Shown here in pieces: positions 1-6,747 of a DNA stretch of 8,175 nucleotides (within the stretch, counting starts at the first letter, position 1; each line of letters begins with the position of its first letter). The notes under the pieces are model-generated. The model had not been told where the DNA came from and made no database searches. It was given only the letters and a program-made list of their open reading frames with translations. Made by a program: the position numbers and the translations under genes. This DNA is from Paludibacter sp. (GTDB lineage Bacteria > Bacteroidota > Bacteroidia > Bacteroidales > Paludibacteraceae): assembly GCA_024709185.1 (NCBI GenBank), contig JANJXE010000410.1, positions 1 to 8,175 of the forward strand. The letters are read 5' to 3'.

Positions 1-111
1 ATAAATGTTGCAAAGGAATACCCGGAAGTTCTGGAAAGATTGAAATCCCGCTTTCTGGAACTAACAAAAGGGTATTATACTCCGGATGTTCCAGAAATTG
101 AATTGAAGTAG
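1..111 (+). CDS. C-terminal fragment of an upstream gene, possibly a sulfatase
   Basis: The window opens inside a reading frame that runs for 36 sense codons and ends with TAG at 109-111. The visible peptide starts INVAKEYPEVLERLK and ends PDVPEIELK. S1 sulfatases often end with a stretch like 'E-x-x-N-[LV]-A-x-x-[YH]-P-E-V-x-x-x-L', and the beginning of this fragment fits that pattern, which would place the gene in the same sulfatase-rich cluster. No catalytic residue is visible, so the family assignment rests only on this tail resemblance and on the neighbours. The gene lies on the same strand as the hydrolase that follows 137 bp downstream. Confidence 0.5.
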   Translation: MNVAKEYPEVLERLKSRFLELTKGYYTPDVPEIELK

Positions 112-248
112 TGTAGTTTGTTCCCATTTAATTTATAGGTGTGTTCAAGTTTTTTTTACTGAAAAAATGGTGCCTAACTCAAAAAAGGTAATTTGTATCG
201 ACCTTTGCTGAACTTAATGTGATTTTCAAAATTTAAACTTTATGATTT

Positions 249-2207
249 ATGCAAGTCCAACGACTTCTATCTTTACTTGTTCTGGTAATTGTAACTGGAT
301 TTTCGATGGCTCAAACCCTTCGCTGGACCGGAGCCATTGATGCATCATTTTTCAATGAAAACAACTGGACAGAAATAGAAACTTCATCTGTCCCTTCAGC
401 CGGAACGGTTGATCCGGGTGTGGCTATCAACAAGCACCTGATTATCGAAAATGCTTCGGCTGTTGTAGGGGGTTCGTCCGGTATTAGCAGCGATATCCTG
501 ATGGGAACCGGCAATCTGACTATCCGGAATTCAACCCTGAAGATGGCTGCCGGTAAAGGAATCGACATGGGAAACCTTTCAAACACGCTGACCATTGATG
601 GCTCAGTAGTTTCAACCGATTTTGTAAACAATGCAAGTACTTCATTAAACGGAGCAGCTCAACTCTACCTTTTAGGCACAGCTCCATTCAATCAGGCATC
701 TGTCCTGAATATTGCCTCGGAAGATGCCTGGATTTATGCTCCGAAGTTGGATCCGGCAATGGCCGTTACAACGCACTTTCCACAGGTAAAACTAAACGGC
801 AATGCACTGGTGGATTATAGCAATGCCCGGATAGCCCAGTATTATTATGGATGTGCCATTTCGGCTTACAGTGCAACCCTTGCCCCCTTACGGGTTTTTA
901 GTTCCCCGAATTTAGCCGGTTCTTCGGCCAATATCGTGGTAAACACCATCTTTTCAGGATCAGCAATTCCCGGAAATATGCAAAATAATATCACTTCCTT
1001 TCGTCTGAAGAAGGGCTACATGGTAACCATGGCAGTAGAAAGCGATGGCACCGGGGTGAGCAAGGTGTATATCGCCTCGGAGTCGGATTTGGAAGTGGAT
1101 GCTTTACCTGCAGCCATGGCCGGACGCATTTCGTTTATACGGGTATTGCCCTGGAATTGGGTGAACAAAAAAGGCTTCGGGAAACAAAACTCCGATACAG
1201 ATTTTGCCAATAAGATTAATCCGAAGGGATTGTGGTTCTATGATTGGGGCTTAGGACGGAATTCAACAACAGGATATGAATATGCAGCAATGAGTTGGGG
1301 CAAAACGAGTCTCGATACACCAACCAAACGCAATACTGTTATTAATAAACGAAGAATCACCCATGTAATGAGTTTCAACGAAGCCGACGACTGTGAAGGG
1401 CAATCGGGTCAGTATGGTTCATTATGCAAGGTCGATACCGCTGCTCTCTGGCATAAACACAGTATGAAAACCGGTTTGCGCATTGTTTCCCCATCCTGTC
1501 GGGAAAACGAAGAACAAAACTGGCTGAAAAATGTAAACACCCGAATGGTTCCGGCTGGCACCCGCATGGATGTGATTGGCATGCACTGGTACGATTGGGG
1601 TGGATATTCGAGCGGAGCAGCTTCTGATGCCAACAGTATTTTCAACCGATTTAAAAACCGGGTTACAGCAGCCTATAATTATTATAAAATGCCGATTTGG
1701 ATTACTGAATTCAATGCGAATAAGAACCGTTCGCGGGCTGTGCAGGATGCTTTTCTGCAATTAGCACTTCCTTGGCTCGAATCAACTCCCTATGTGGAGC
1801 GCTATGCCTATTTTCAGCCCGACGGCGGTAATGGTAGCTTTCTGGATGCCAGCGGCAATCTTACTTCTACCGGTTTAATCTACCTGAATCATGTTTCAAC
1901 GCCTTCCATAAAAGAAGCAGATTACAATAAATACGGCAATAACCTGGAAAGCAAACTGAACATTCCAACTTCTGTTGATGACTTATACAATGATCAAAAC
2001 CCGTTGGAACTGAAAGTTGATTCGGGTAACAGTACCCTACATGTCGATTCTCCTGAATATACCGGTACCTTGCGACTTATCAATCTACAAGGTATGCAGG
2101 TGAAGCAGTTTTCGGCCAATACCACAATAGATATCAGTTACCTGCCGCAAGGAGTGTATTTATTGGCAGCACATGGAATAAAGGCGCAAAAAGTTTGGTT
2201 GAATTGA
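249..2207 (+). CDS. Secreted glycoside hydrolase with Asl1/GH128-like catalytic core and T9SS sorting tail
   Basis: A 652-residue exported enzyme, probably an endo-acting polysaccharide hydrolase working outside the cell. Residues 1-21 form a signal peptide with likely cleavage after SMA. Residues 24-200 resemble the beta-strand-rich 'W-x-G...NW' region that opens many Bacteroidetes polysaccharide enzymes. A linking segment around 250-310 (FRLKKGYM, then FIRVLPWNW) leads into the catalytic core at about 325-550. The core has SFNEAD (E378, candidate acid/base), a serine-proline segment at 414-416, GMHWYDW (445-450) and WITEFNA (E487, candidate nucleophile). This order is that of glycosyl hydrolase catalytic-core proteins (Pfam Glyco_hydro_cc, GH128 and relatives). 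Residues about 590-652 look like a type IX secretion type A sorting domain, with RLINLQGMQV, then LPQGVYLL and a terminal KVWLN. Characterised GH128 enzymes cut beta-1,3-glucan. The substrate here is unknown, and the sulfatase neighbours argue for a sulfated glycan. No ribosome binding site is evident. The start was chosen because the signal peptide begins there. Confidence 0.8.
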   Translation: MQVQRLLSLLVLVIVTGFSMAQTLRWTGAIDASFFNENNWTEIETSSVPSAGTVDPGVAINKHLIIENASAVVGGSSGISSDILMGTGNLTIRNSTLKMAAGKGIDMGNLSNTLTIDGSVVSTDFVNNASTSLNGAAQLYLLGTAPFNQASVLNIASEDAWIYAPKLDPAMAVTTHFPQVKLNGNALVDYSNARIAQYYYGCAISAYSATLAPLRVFSSPNLAGSSANIVVNTIFSGSAIPGNMQNNITSFRLKKGYMVTMAVESDGTGVSKVYIASESDLEVDALPAAMAGRISFIRVLPWNWVNKKGFGKQNSDTDFANKINPKGLWFYDWGLGRNSTTGYEYAAMSWGKTSLDTPTKRNTVINKRRITHVMSFNEADDCEGQSGQYGSLCKVDTAALWHKHSMKTGLRIVSPSCRENEEQNWLKNVNTRMVPAGTRMDVIGMHWYDWGGYSSGAASDANSIFNRFKNRVTAAYNYYKMPIWITEFNANKNRSRAVQDAFLQLALPWLESTPYVERYAYFQPDGGNGSFLDASGNLTSTGLIYLNHVSTPSIKEADYNKYGNNLESKLNIPTSVDDLYNDQNPLELKVDSGNSTLHVDSPEYTGTLRLINLQGMQVKQFSANTTIDISYLPQGVYLLAAHGIKAQKVWLN

Positions 2208-2211
2208 TCCC

Positions 2212-2253
2212 GGATAGTTACCCAATTTTGTGTATCCTATCGCAGAATTGCGA
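2212..2253. terminator. Weak candidate terminator between convergent genes
   Basis: The 78-bp junction between the convergent hydrolase and sulfatase genes holds two small inverted repeats. One is GGATA (2212-2216) with TATCC (2233-2237). The other is a perfect five-base-pair stem with a four-base loop, TCGCA-GAAT-TGCGA (2240-2253), followed on the plus strand by a T-rich but interrupted stretch. Both are short, and no long U-tract follows on either strand, so a role as a shared bidirectional terminator is plausible from position but poorly supported by structure. Confidence 0.25.
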
Positions 2254-2285
2254 ATTCATGTTTTGTTTGTGGTCGTGAAAGACTG

Positions 2286-3794
2286 TCATTTAATTTTCCC
2301 GTTCCTTTCTTTTTGGTTTACAAAATAAGGTTGATAAGTATAAGCTGAATGGGTATTCCAGTTTGCATTGATGTGTGGTAACAAAGGCAGAAGCCTCGCT
2401 TTAACTTTTTTGTAGGCTTTGTTGCCTGCCTCATTAGTCCATTCATTGGGGTCGATAGCGTGGTTGTACAATTCTTCACTGCCATCTTCGTAGCGTATGT
2501 AACGGTATTGATCGGTACGCACAGAGTGATTGTTCATTCCATAGGTAGTGATAGCTACTGATTTTGTATCATTATTAGTGCTGTTCATGGTAGCAACCAG
2601 ACTTTTTCCTTCGGTTCTGTTATAGGCAGGAAGTCCACACAGCTCCAGCAGGGTGGGGTAGATCGACAACATTTCGGCTGGCGAGTTAACGATTTTACCT
2701 TTTGGTAGTTGTGGCGCTGCAAACAGCAGGGGCGCTTTGGTCGCCGTTTCCCACAAAGCATGCTTGGCAAAGGTTCCTTTTTCACCCAGGCGGTATCCAT
2801 GGTCCGACCATAGGACAATCACCGTATTGTCAGCATATTGGCTGGCTGCCAGGGCATCGAGTACACGCCCGATTTCGTAATCCACAAAGCTTACACACGC
2901 CAGGTAGGCCTGAATAATTTTCTTCCATTCGCCGGTTTCCTTAGCCCATTGTGTAGTTGGCATCATGGGTAAGTCGTTGATTTGAAGCGCCACAGTGGGA
3001 ACGTCGTTTAAATCATCTTCTTTGTACGGTACCACTTCGATGCTATCGAGCGGATGCATGTCGAACCATTTTTGGGGAACATACCAGGGAACATGAGGCC
3101 TTACAAAACCAACTCCCAAAAAGAAAGGCTGGTCGTAACTACGGTTCAGTCGTTCAATAGCCCAGCTGGCCGACTGGTGGTCGGGCATTAGCGAATCGAC
3201 TTCGGGGAAAGCGCCCCAGTCGGTGGCGGTGCGCCCATAGCGTTTCGGGTCGGCACTTCCCACGCCATCCCACACAAGTCGTTTGGCAGGCGAAGGACCG
3301 AAACCGCCTCCTCGGCCTCCCGATTCCTTCAGAACTTCTTTTGGAGCATGTGTGTGAAAGAGTTTGCCAATTCCCATGGTGTGATACCCTTGGTTGCTGA
3401 AATATTCCGGCAGGAAAATAATATCGTTGGTTGCAGAATTGTCCGAGCGTATCAAATCATCTTCTATCATTCCGTAAATTCCGGTAGTGGATGGTCGCAG
3501 CCCCGTCATTACCGATGCCCGGGAAGGTCCGCTGAGGGGCGCCTGACAGTGTGCATTGGAAAACAACACGCCCATCGAAGCCAGTTTGTCGATGTTGGGG
3601 GTTTTGGTGGATGAAAAGCTGTTCAGGCAACTCAGCCAGGTATTTAAATCGTCGACAGCAATAAACAGCACATTGGGTTTATCAACTGCGTTGTTGGCTT
3701 TTTCAGGAGTTGCTGCCTGTGCCAGGCCGGCTGCCGAAGCCAGGCATACTGCACCTGCACTTACCAGACCAATCTTTTTATTACGGATTTTCAT
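2286..3794 (-). CDS. Exported S1 sulfatase, iduronate-2-sulfatase-like, serine-type
   Basis: A 502-residue arylsulfatase-superfamily enzyme that would remove sulfate esters from a sugar, most likely in the periplasm. The ATG at 3794 is preferred: it starts MKIRNKK followed by a hydrophobic stretch ending AQAA, a clean signal peptide. An in-frame GTG at 3818 would add eight residues ahead of it. Numbering from the ATG, metal-binding D48-D49 sit in FIAVDDLN. The sulfatase signature is SGPSRAS with S88 as the residue converted to formylglycine, followed by MTGLRPSTTG. Further motifs are GKLFHTH (K144, H147), RPHVPW (H234) and SDHGYRLGE (D331, H332) with KHALWE (K344). The FVRPHVPW, DHGYRLGE and KHALWE blocks resemble iduronate-2-sulfatase and its bacterial relatives, grouped as S1_7 in SulfAtlas. 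That subfamily call is from memory. Serine in place of cysteine implies maturation by anSME, which is not encoded here. It follows the esterase gene on the same strand after 101 bp. Substrate is unresolved. Confidence 0.9.
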   Translation of the reverse strand: MKIRNKKIGLVSAGAVCLASAAGLAQAATPEKANNAVDKPNVLFIAVDDLNTWLSCLNSFSSTKTPNIDKLASMGVLFSNAHCQAPLSGPSRASVMTGLRPSTTGIYGMIEDDLIRSDNSATNDIIFLPEYFSNQGYHTMGIGKLFHTHAPKEVLKESGGRGGGFGPSPAKRLVWDGVGSADPKRYGRTATDWGAFPEVDSLMPDHQSASWAIERLNRSYDQPFFLGVGFVRPHVPWYVPQKWFDMHPLDSIEVVPYKEDDLNDVPTVALQINDLPMMPTTQWAKETGEWKKIIQAYLACVSFVDYEIGRVLDALAASQYADNTVIVLWSDHGYRLGEKGTFAKHALWETATKAPLLFAAPQLPKGKIVNSPAEMLSIYPTLLELCGLPAYNRTEGKSLVATMNSTNNDTKSVAITTYGMNNHSVRTDQYRYIRYEDGSEELYNHAIDPNEWTNEAGNKAYKKVKARLLPLLPHINANWNTHSAYTYQPYFVNQKERNGKIK

Positions 3795-3831
3795 GAAATA
3801 AGAATCTATGTTTAACACCGTAAAAGTAACG

Positions 3832-3868
3832 TAAATGTACAGAAGCAGGGTTCACTTTTGTTCAAAAA
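3832..3868 (-). promoter_or_regulatory. Possible promoter for the minus-strand sulfatase gene
   Basis: Read on the minus strand, TTTTTG (3868-3863) is followed after 23 bases by TACATTTA (3839-3832), 37 bases before the ATG at 3794. This resembles the Bacteroidetes arrangement of a TTTG -33 element and a TAnnTTTG -7 element, with the last base of the -7 element mismatched. A second near match, TACTTTTA, lies at 3828-3821. The site could let the sulfatase be transcribed separately from the esterase upstream. AT-rich DNA gives such matches by chance. Confidence 0.3.
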
Positions 3869-3899
3869 GATAGCATTTTCGTGCTTTGATTCCTGCTAT
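3863..3899 (-). terminator. Weak hairpin after the esterase stop codon
   Basis: On the minus strand the esterase stop codon lies inside ATAGCA (3899-3894), which can pair with TGCTAT (3875-3870). A T-rich run, CTTTTTG (3869-3863), follows directly. A smaller alternative stem, AGCA with TGCT around a CGAAAA loop, lies within the same segment. Stem then T-run is the layout of an intrinsic terminator, but the pairing is AT-rich and short, so partial read-through into the sulfatase gene would be expected. Confidence 0.3.
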
Positions 3900-5179
3900 T
3901 TAATCACCTTCAACGATTTTAATACAAATTCTTCCTGTTTTGCACGTTGCTCAGCTGTTGTAAAATGTCCGGTTTCCTTAGCAATGAAAAAAGTTTTAGG
4001 TGCTGAAATACTGTTAAATGCAGCGTAAAATGAAGTAGGTGGACAAGTTACATCATTGTACCCAAAGGAATAAAATCCGGGTACAGTAACTAAACGTGCG
4101 AAATTAACCACATCGTAGTAGGTAGAAGTTGCAATTTTCTCCTTTGTTGCATTTGCAGGACGGCTAAACATATGTGGCCAACCGCCGGCTCTGCCATTCA
4201 GATAACCTGTTAAATCGCACAATGCCGGATAAAAACAGGTGAGTGCTTTTACACGTTTATCGAGTGCTGCGGTTGTAATTGCCAGCGCACCGCCCTGACT
4301 ACCACCGGTTACCATCAGATTAGTGCCATCAAATTCGGGTAGCGAAAACAGAAAATCGTTGGCACGCAAACATCCTAAATACACTCGCTTGTAATAGTAG
4401 TCGTCGCGGTTATCCAGATTGAAGGAGTTGTACCCAAGCAGTGCACCGGCTTTTAGATTTTCATACACCATAGAGTCAAGGTTAACAGGAATACCATGAA
4501 TCCCGATTTCGAAAGTAATAATTCCTTTTTCAGCAAGCTTTACATCACCTTTGTACGGACGAACACCGGCACCAGGTACTTTTAATACAGCAGGATATTT
4601 CCCGGGTGCTTTGGGGACACACATTACTCCATAAACACGCATTCCGGTTTTGTGGTTTTGTAAATTTACCTGATATACGTTCACTTTATCGGTCGAACGG
4701 TTGGTCATCGGTTCTACCCGTGCATCCATCGGTATTTTTGCATTATCGGCAATTGCTTTTTGCCAAAAAGCAAGAAAATCATCGGGCAATGTAGTGGTGG
4801 GATGAATCGTCTCCGGACTAAAAGCAGCAGTAGCCATGCCTTTGTACTGTTTACCTTCGTGATTCAGAGTAGCAGTACAACGCAAAAAACCTCCGGTTTT
4901 CATAGTACCACCTTCTATTTCAATGGGCGTATCCTTGTGGTCGACACTTCCTTTTAATGTAGCCGGCATTTTTTCCGGGCCAATTTCGTAGGTTAACTTA
5001 ACCCCTTGTAAGGGTTGGCCATCCTGTAAAACAGAAATTTTAAAAATAACTATTTCGTTGAGTTGAAATAACCAGTCGGCATTGTTGGTGGTGACAATCA
5101 CCTGAGGTTCTGCTGCACGAAGGCTTATAAAACTAAGGTACAGTAAACTAAATACGAATAACTTTTGAATGGATTTCAT
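3896..5179 (-). CDS. Exported acetyl xylan esterase-like (CE7/AXE1) carbohydrate esterase
   Basis: A 427-residue alpha/beta-hydrolase that probably removes acetyl or similar ester groups from oligosaccharides in the periplasm. Residues 1-22 (MKSIQKLF, hydrophobic core, ending LRAA) are a signal peptide without a lipobox cysteine. Residues about 25-120 form a beta-rich, Ig-like N-terminal domain. The acetyl xylan esterase domain follows from about 128, starting with the family feature LPDDFLAFW. The middle carries DDYYYKRVYLGCLRA (259-273), characteristic of CE7. The nucleophile is S294 in TGGSQGG, the acid D376 in FGYNDVTCPP, and the base H405 in KETGH, so the triad is complete and in family order. 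Family members of about 320 residues lack the N-terminal domain, and the longer form is common in Bacteroidetes. Members act on acetylated xylan and on small acetylated molecules, and the substrate here is not known. It is the first gene of a minus-strand pair with the sulfatase and diverges from the GH99-like gene. Confidence 0.88.
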   Translation of the reverse strand: MKSIQKLFVFSLLYLSFISLRAAEPQVIVTTNNADWLFQLNEIVIFKISVLQDGQPLQGVKLTYEIGPEKMPATLKGSVDHKDTPIEIEGGTMKTGGFLRCTATLNHEGKQYKGMATAAFSPETIHPTTTLPDDFLAFWQKAIADNAKIPMDARVEPMTNRSTDKVNVYQVNLQNHKTGMRVYGVMCVPKAPGKYPAVLKVPGAGVRPYKGDVKLAEKGIITFEIGIHGIPVNLDSMVYENLKAGALLGYNSFNLDNRDDYYYKRVYLGCLRANDFLFSLPEFDGTNLMVTGGSQGGALAITTAALDKRVKALTCFYPALCDLTGYLNGRAGGWPHMFSRPANATKEKIATSTYYDVVNFARLVTVPGFYSFGYNDVTCPPTSFYAAFNSISAPKTFFIAKETGHFTTAEQRAKQEEFVLKSLKVIK

Positions 5180-5250
5180 TGTATTGTTGCTAATTGAGAG
5201 TTAAAGATTGTATTATTTGTTAATGTAGATTATCTGAAATAACCAAACCA

Positions 5251-5258
5251 CAAAAGTA
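5251..5258 (-). promoter_or_regulatory. Bacteroidetes-type -7 element for the esterase gene
   Basis: On the minus strand the sequence reads TACTTTTG, an exact match to the Bacteroidetes -7 consensus TAnnTTTG, ending 71 bases before the esterase ATG at 5179. I see no clear TTTG element at the expected distance upstream. That would fit a promoter needing an activator, or a chance match. The identical octamer faces the other way for the GH99-like gene, which strengthens the case for both. Confidence 0.5.
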
Positions 5259-5369
5259 ATGAAAAGATATCGAAAGCTGGATGGTTCGGTGTATTTGGTT
5301 ACGATAGTTGCCGGCAATTCAGCGATTACTAAAAAAGTGGTGATTTTTTCCTGATGTGTTAATCGTAAA

Positions 5370-5386
5370 TTAAGTAATATTTAAGT
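5370..5386 (+). repeat. Direct repeat TTAAGT with 11-bp period, possible operator
   Basis: TTAAGT occurs at 5370-5375 and again at 5381-5386, so the copies sit 11 bp apart on nearly the same face of the helix. The second copy ends nine bases before the -7 octamer at 5396, where a -33 element would normally lie but no TTTG is seen. Tandem half-sites next to a promoter lacking a -33 element are what an activator of the HTCS or AraC type would bind. The units are short and AT-rich, so chance is a real alternative. Confidence 0.35.
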
Positions 5387-5395
5387 GTAATACCT

Positions 5396-5403
5396 TACTT
5401 TTG
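5396..5403 (+). promoter_or_regulatory. Bacteroidetes-type -7 element for the GH99-like gene
   Basis: TACTTTTG matches TAnnTTTG exactly and lies 64 bases before the ATG at 5468, a leader length similar to that inferred for the divergent esterase gene. No good TTTG -33 element is present upstream, and a TTAAGT direct repeat occupies that position instead. It probably drives both the GH99-like gene and the sulfatase gene behind it. Confidence 0.5.
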
Positions 5404-5467
5404 ACATTCCAATTTTAAAATTGTACCTTGTAGTCAAAACAACCTTTAATAAATATTTTTCAACCAG

Positions 5468-6727
5468 ATGAAATCACATTCCAACCTTTTTAGTACTTTC
5501 TTAATTCTACTGGCGAATATTGCGTTTACATTTGCAACTTCCAGACATGCTTCTGATAGCCGGTTTATGACGTACAAAGGTCTCGCAATGGCGGGCTATC
5601 AGGGCTGGTTTAATGCTCCCGACGATGGGGCCGGGCGTGGTTGGAATCACTATACCAAAGACGGGAAATTCTATCCGGGAATGTGTACAATCGATATGTG
5701 GCCGGATATGACAGAGTATAAAGTGAAGTACAAAACTCCCTTTGTTTTTGCTGATGGTAGTCCGGCTTTCACGTTTAGCTCGTACGATAAAAGCACTACT
5801 GACCTTCACTTCAGATGGATGCGTGAATACGGCATTGATGGGGTATTCATGCAGCGCTTCGTAGCGTCAATTCGGACTCCAATAGGTAGAAATCATACCA
5901 ATACCGTACTTCGAAACGCTCTGGATGCCGCTGAAGTAAACAACCGTTCTATTTGTGTGATGTACGATTTGTCGGGAATGAGACCATATGAAACGGATCT
6001 GGTGATTGCCGACTGGAAAGCGCTGGTGGATAGCATGAAGCTCACCAGTCGGCCAAACAGCCATTACCTGTATCACCGTACTAAACCGCTCGTTGCTATA
6101 TGGGGTGTAGGGTTTGGTGATGGTAGAAAGTACGGCTATCCTGAATTTGATAAGCTGCTTCGATTTTTCAAAGAAGATCCTGAATACGGGGGATGTTCTG
6201 TCCTACTGGGTGTGCCTACACGCTGGAGGGAGTTAGGCAGCGATTCGGATAAAAATTCTCAATTGCACGAAGTGATTAAAAAGGCGGATATTGTTCAACC
6301 CTGGCTGGTTAACCGTTTCACTCAGGAAACCTACCCCAACTTTCATGAGCTGATTGCTAAGGATTTGCAATGGTGTAAAGCAAATGGTCTGGATTATGTC
6401 CCTGTGCTGTTTCCTGGTTTTAGCTGGCACAATATGAAATCAGACTCCAGGAGCAATCAGAATCCCCGAAATGGCGGCCGGTTCTTTTGGGCTCAAATCT
6501 CCAAATCCATTGAGTTGGGTTGTGAAATGCTTTACTATGCTATGTTTGATGAGATTGATGAAGGAACTGCTCTTTTCAAAATTGAAAATAATCCTCCGGT
6601 GGGCGAGAGTGTTTTTGTTGGAAACGAGGGACTTCCTTCCGATCACTATTTATGGTTATCGGGACTGGGTGCCAAAATGCTAAGAAAAGATATACCTTTG
6701 TTACCGGAACTTCCAACACGAAATTAA
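5468..6727 (+). CDS. Exported GH71/GH99-like glycoside hydrolase
   Basis: A 419-residue protein of the glycoside hydrolase 71/99-like group, often annotated 'xylosidase/arabinosidase' in Bacteroidetes. Residues 1 to about 23 are a Sec signal peptide without a lipobox cysteine, and no sorting tail is present, so a periplasmic location is likely. The mature protein opens with YKGLAMAGYQGWFNAP (36-51), the first strand of the barrel. Later blocks are HFRWMREYGIDGVFMQRF (114-131), KPLVAIWGVGFGDGR (206-220) and FPGFSWHN (315-322). Near the end is YAMFDEIDEGTALFK, which gives E362 and E365 in the E-x-x-E-G-T spacing of the catalytic pair of GH99 endo-alpha-mannosidases. The fold and catalytic pair therefore look intact. 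Known GH99 enzymes act on alpha-mannosides, but this subgroup is divergent and I do not infer that substrate. The gene leads a plus-strand pair, with the sulfatase ATG 20 bp past its stop codon. Confidence 0.8.
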   Translation: MKSHSNLFSTFLILLANIAFTFATSRHASDSRFMTYKGLAMAGYQGWFNAPDDGAGRGWNHYTKDGKFYPGMCTIDMWPDMTEYKVKYKTPFVFADGSPAFTFSSYDKSTTDLHFRWMREYGIDGVFMQRFVASIRTPIGRNHTNTVLRNALDAAEVNNRSICVMYDLSGMRPYETDLVIADWKALVDSMKLTSRPNSHYLYHRTKPLVAIWGVGFGDGRKYGYPEFDKLLRFFKEDPEYGGCSVLLGVPTRWRELGSDSDKNSQLHEVIKKADIVQPWLVNRFTQETYPNFHELIAKDLQWCKANGLDYVPVLFPGFSWHNMKSDSRSNQNPRNGGRFFWAQISKSIELGCEMLYYAMFDEIDEGTALFKIENNPPVGESVFVGNEGLPSDHYLWLSGLGAKMLRKDIPLLPELPTRN

Positions 6728-6747
6728 GTTCAATACCTGCTGCTACC

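Larger units (their letters stand above)
5180..5467. promoter_or_regulatory. Divergent intergenic control region
   Basis: This 288-bp AT-rich stretch separates the minus-strand esterase-sulfatase pair from the plus-strand GH99-like-sulfatase pair, so promoters for both transcripts should lie here. It holds no open frame that resembles a gene and no RNA gene I recognise. Inside it are one TACTTTTG octamer in each direction (5258-5251 and 5396-5403) and a direct repeat at 5370-5386. The two transcripts are likely switched on together, which is an inference from the arrangement. Confidence 0.6.

Noticed and set aside
152..167. TTTTTT-ACTG-AAAAAA inverted repeat downstream of the first stop codon
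   Set aside because: The stem is made only of A-T pairs, and no GC-rich stem precedes the T run at 150-157, so it is not a convincing intrinsic terminator.
200..207. GACCTTTG as a -7 element for the hydrolase gene at 249
   Set aside because: It lacks the leading T of TAnnTTTG and has no TTTG at a suitable distance. The nearby TAATTTG (189-195) has the wrong internal spacing.
1422..1760. Minus-strand frame of 112 codons
   Set aside because: It is antisense to the catalytic core of the GH128-like hydrolase, with no recognisable domain or signal peptide.
3520..3550. Cysteine five residues before S88 as the formylglycine residue
   Set aside because: The C-x-P-S-R signature requires the residue two positions before the proline, which is S88. 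The cysteine at residue 83 has the wrong spacing.
3795..3818. GTG at 3818 as the start of the sulfatase
   Set aside because: It would put eight extra residues including an Asp before the signal peptide. The ATG at 3794 begins a typical MKIRNKK signal sequence and is the better start.
5507..5809. Minus-strand frame of 100 codons
   Set aside because: It is the reverse of the 5' part of the GH99-like gene and its product has no recognisable features.
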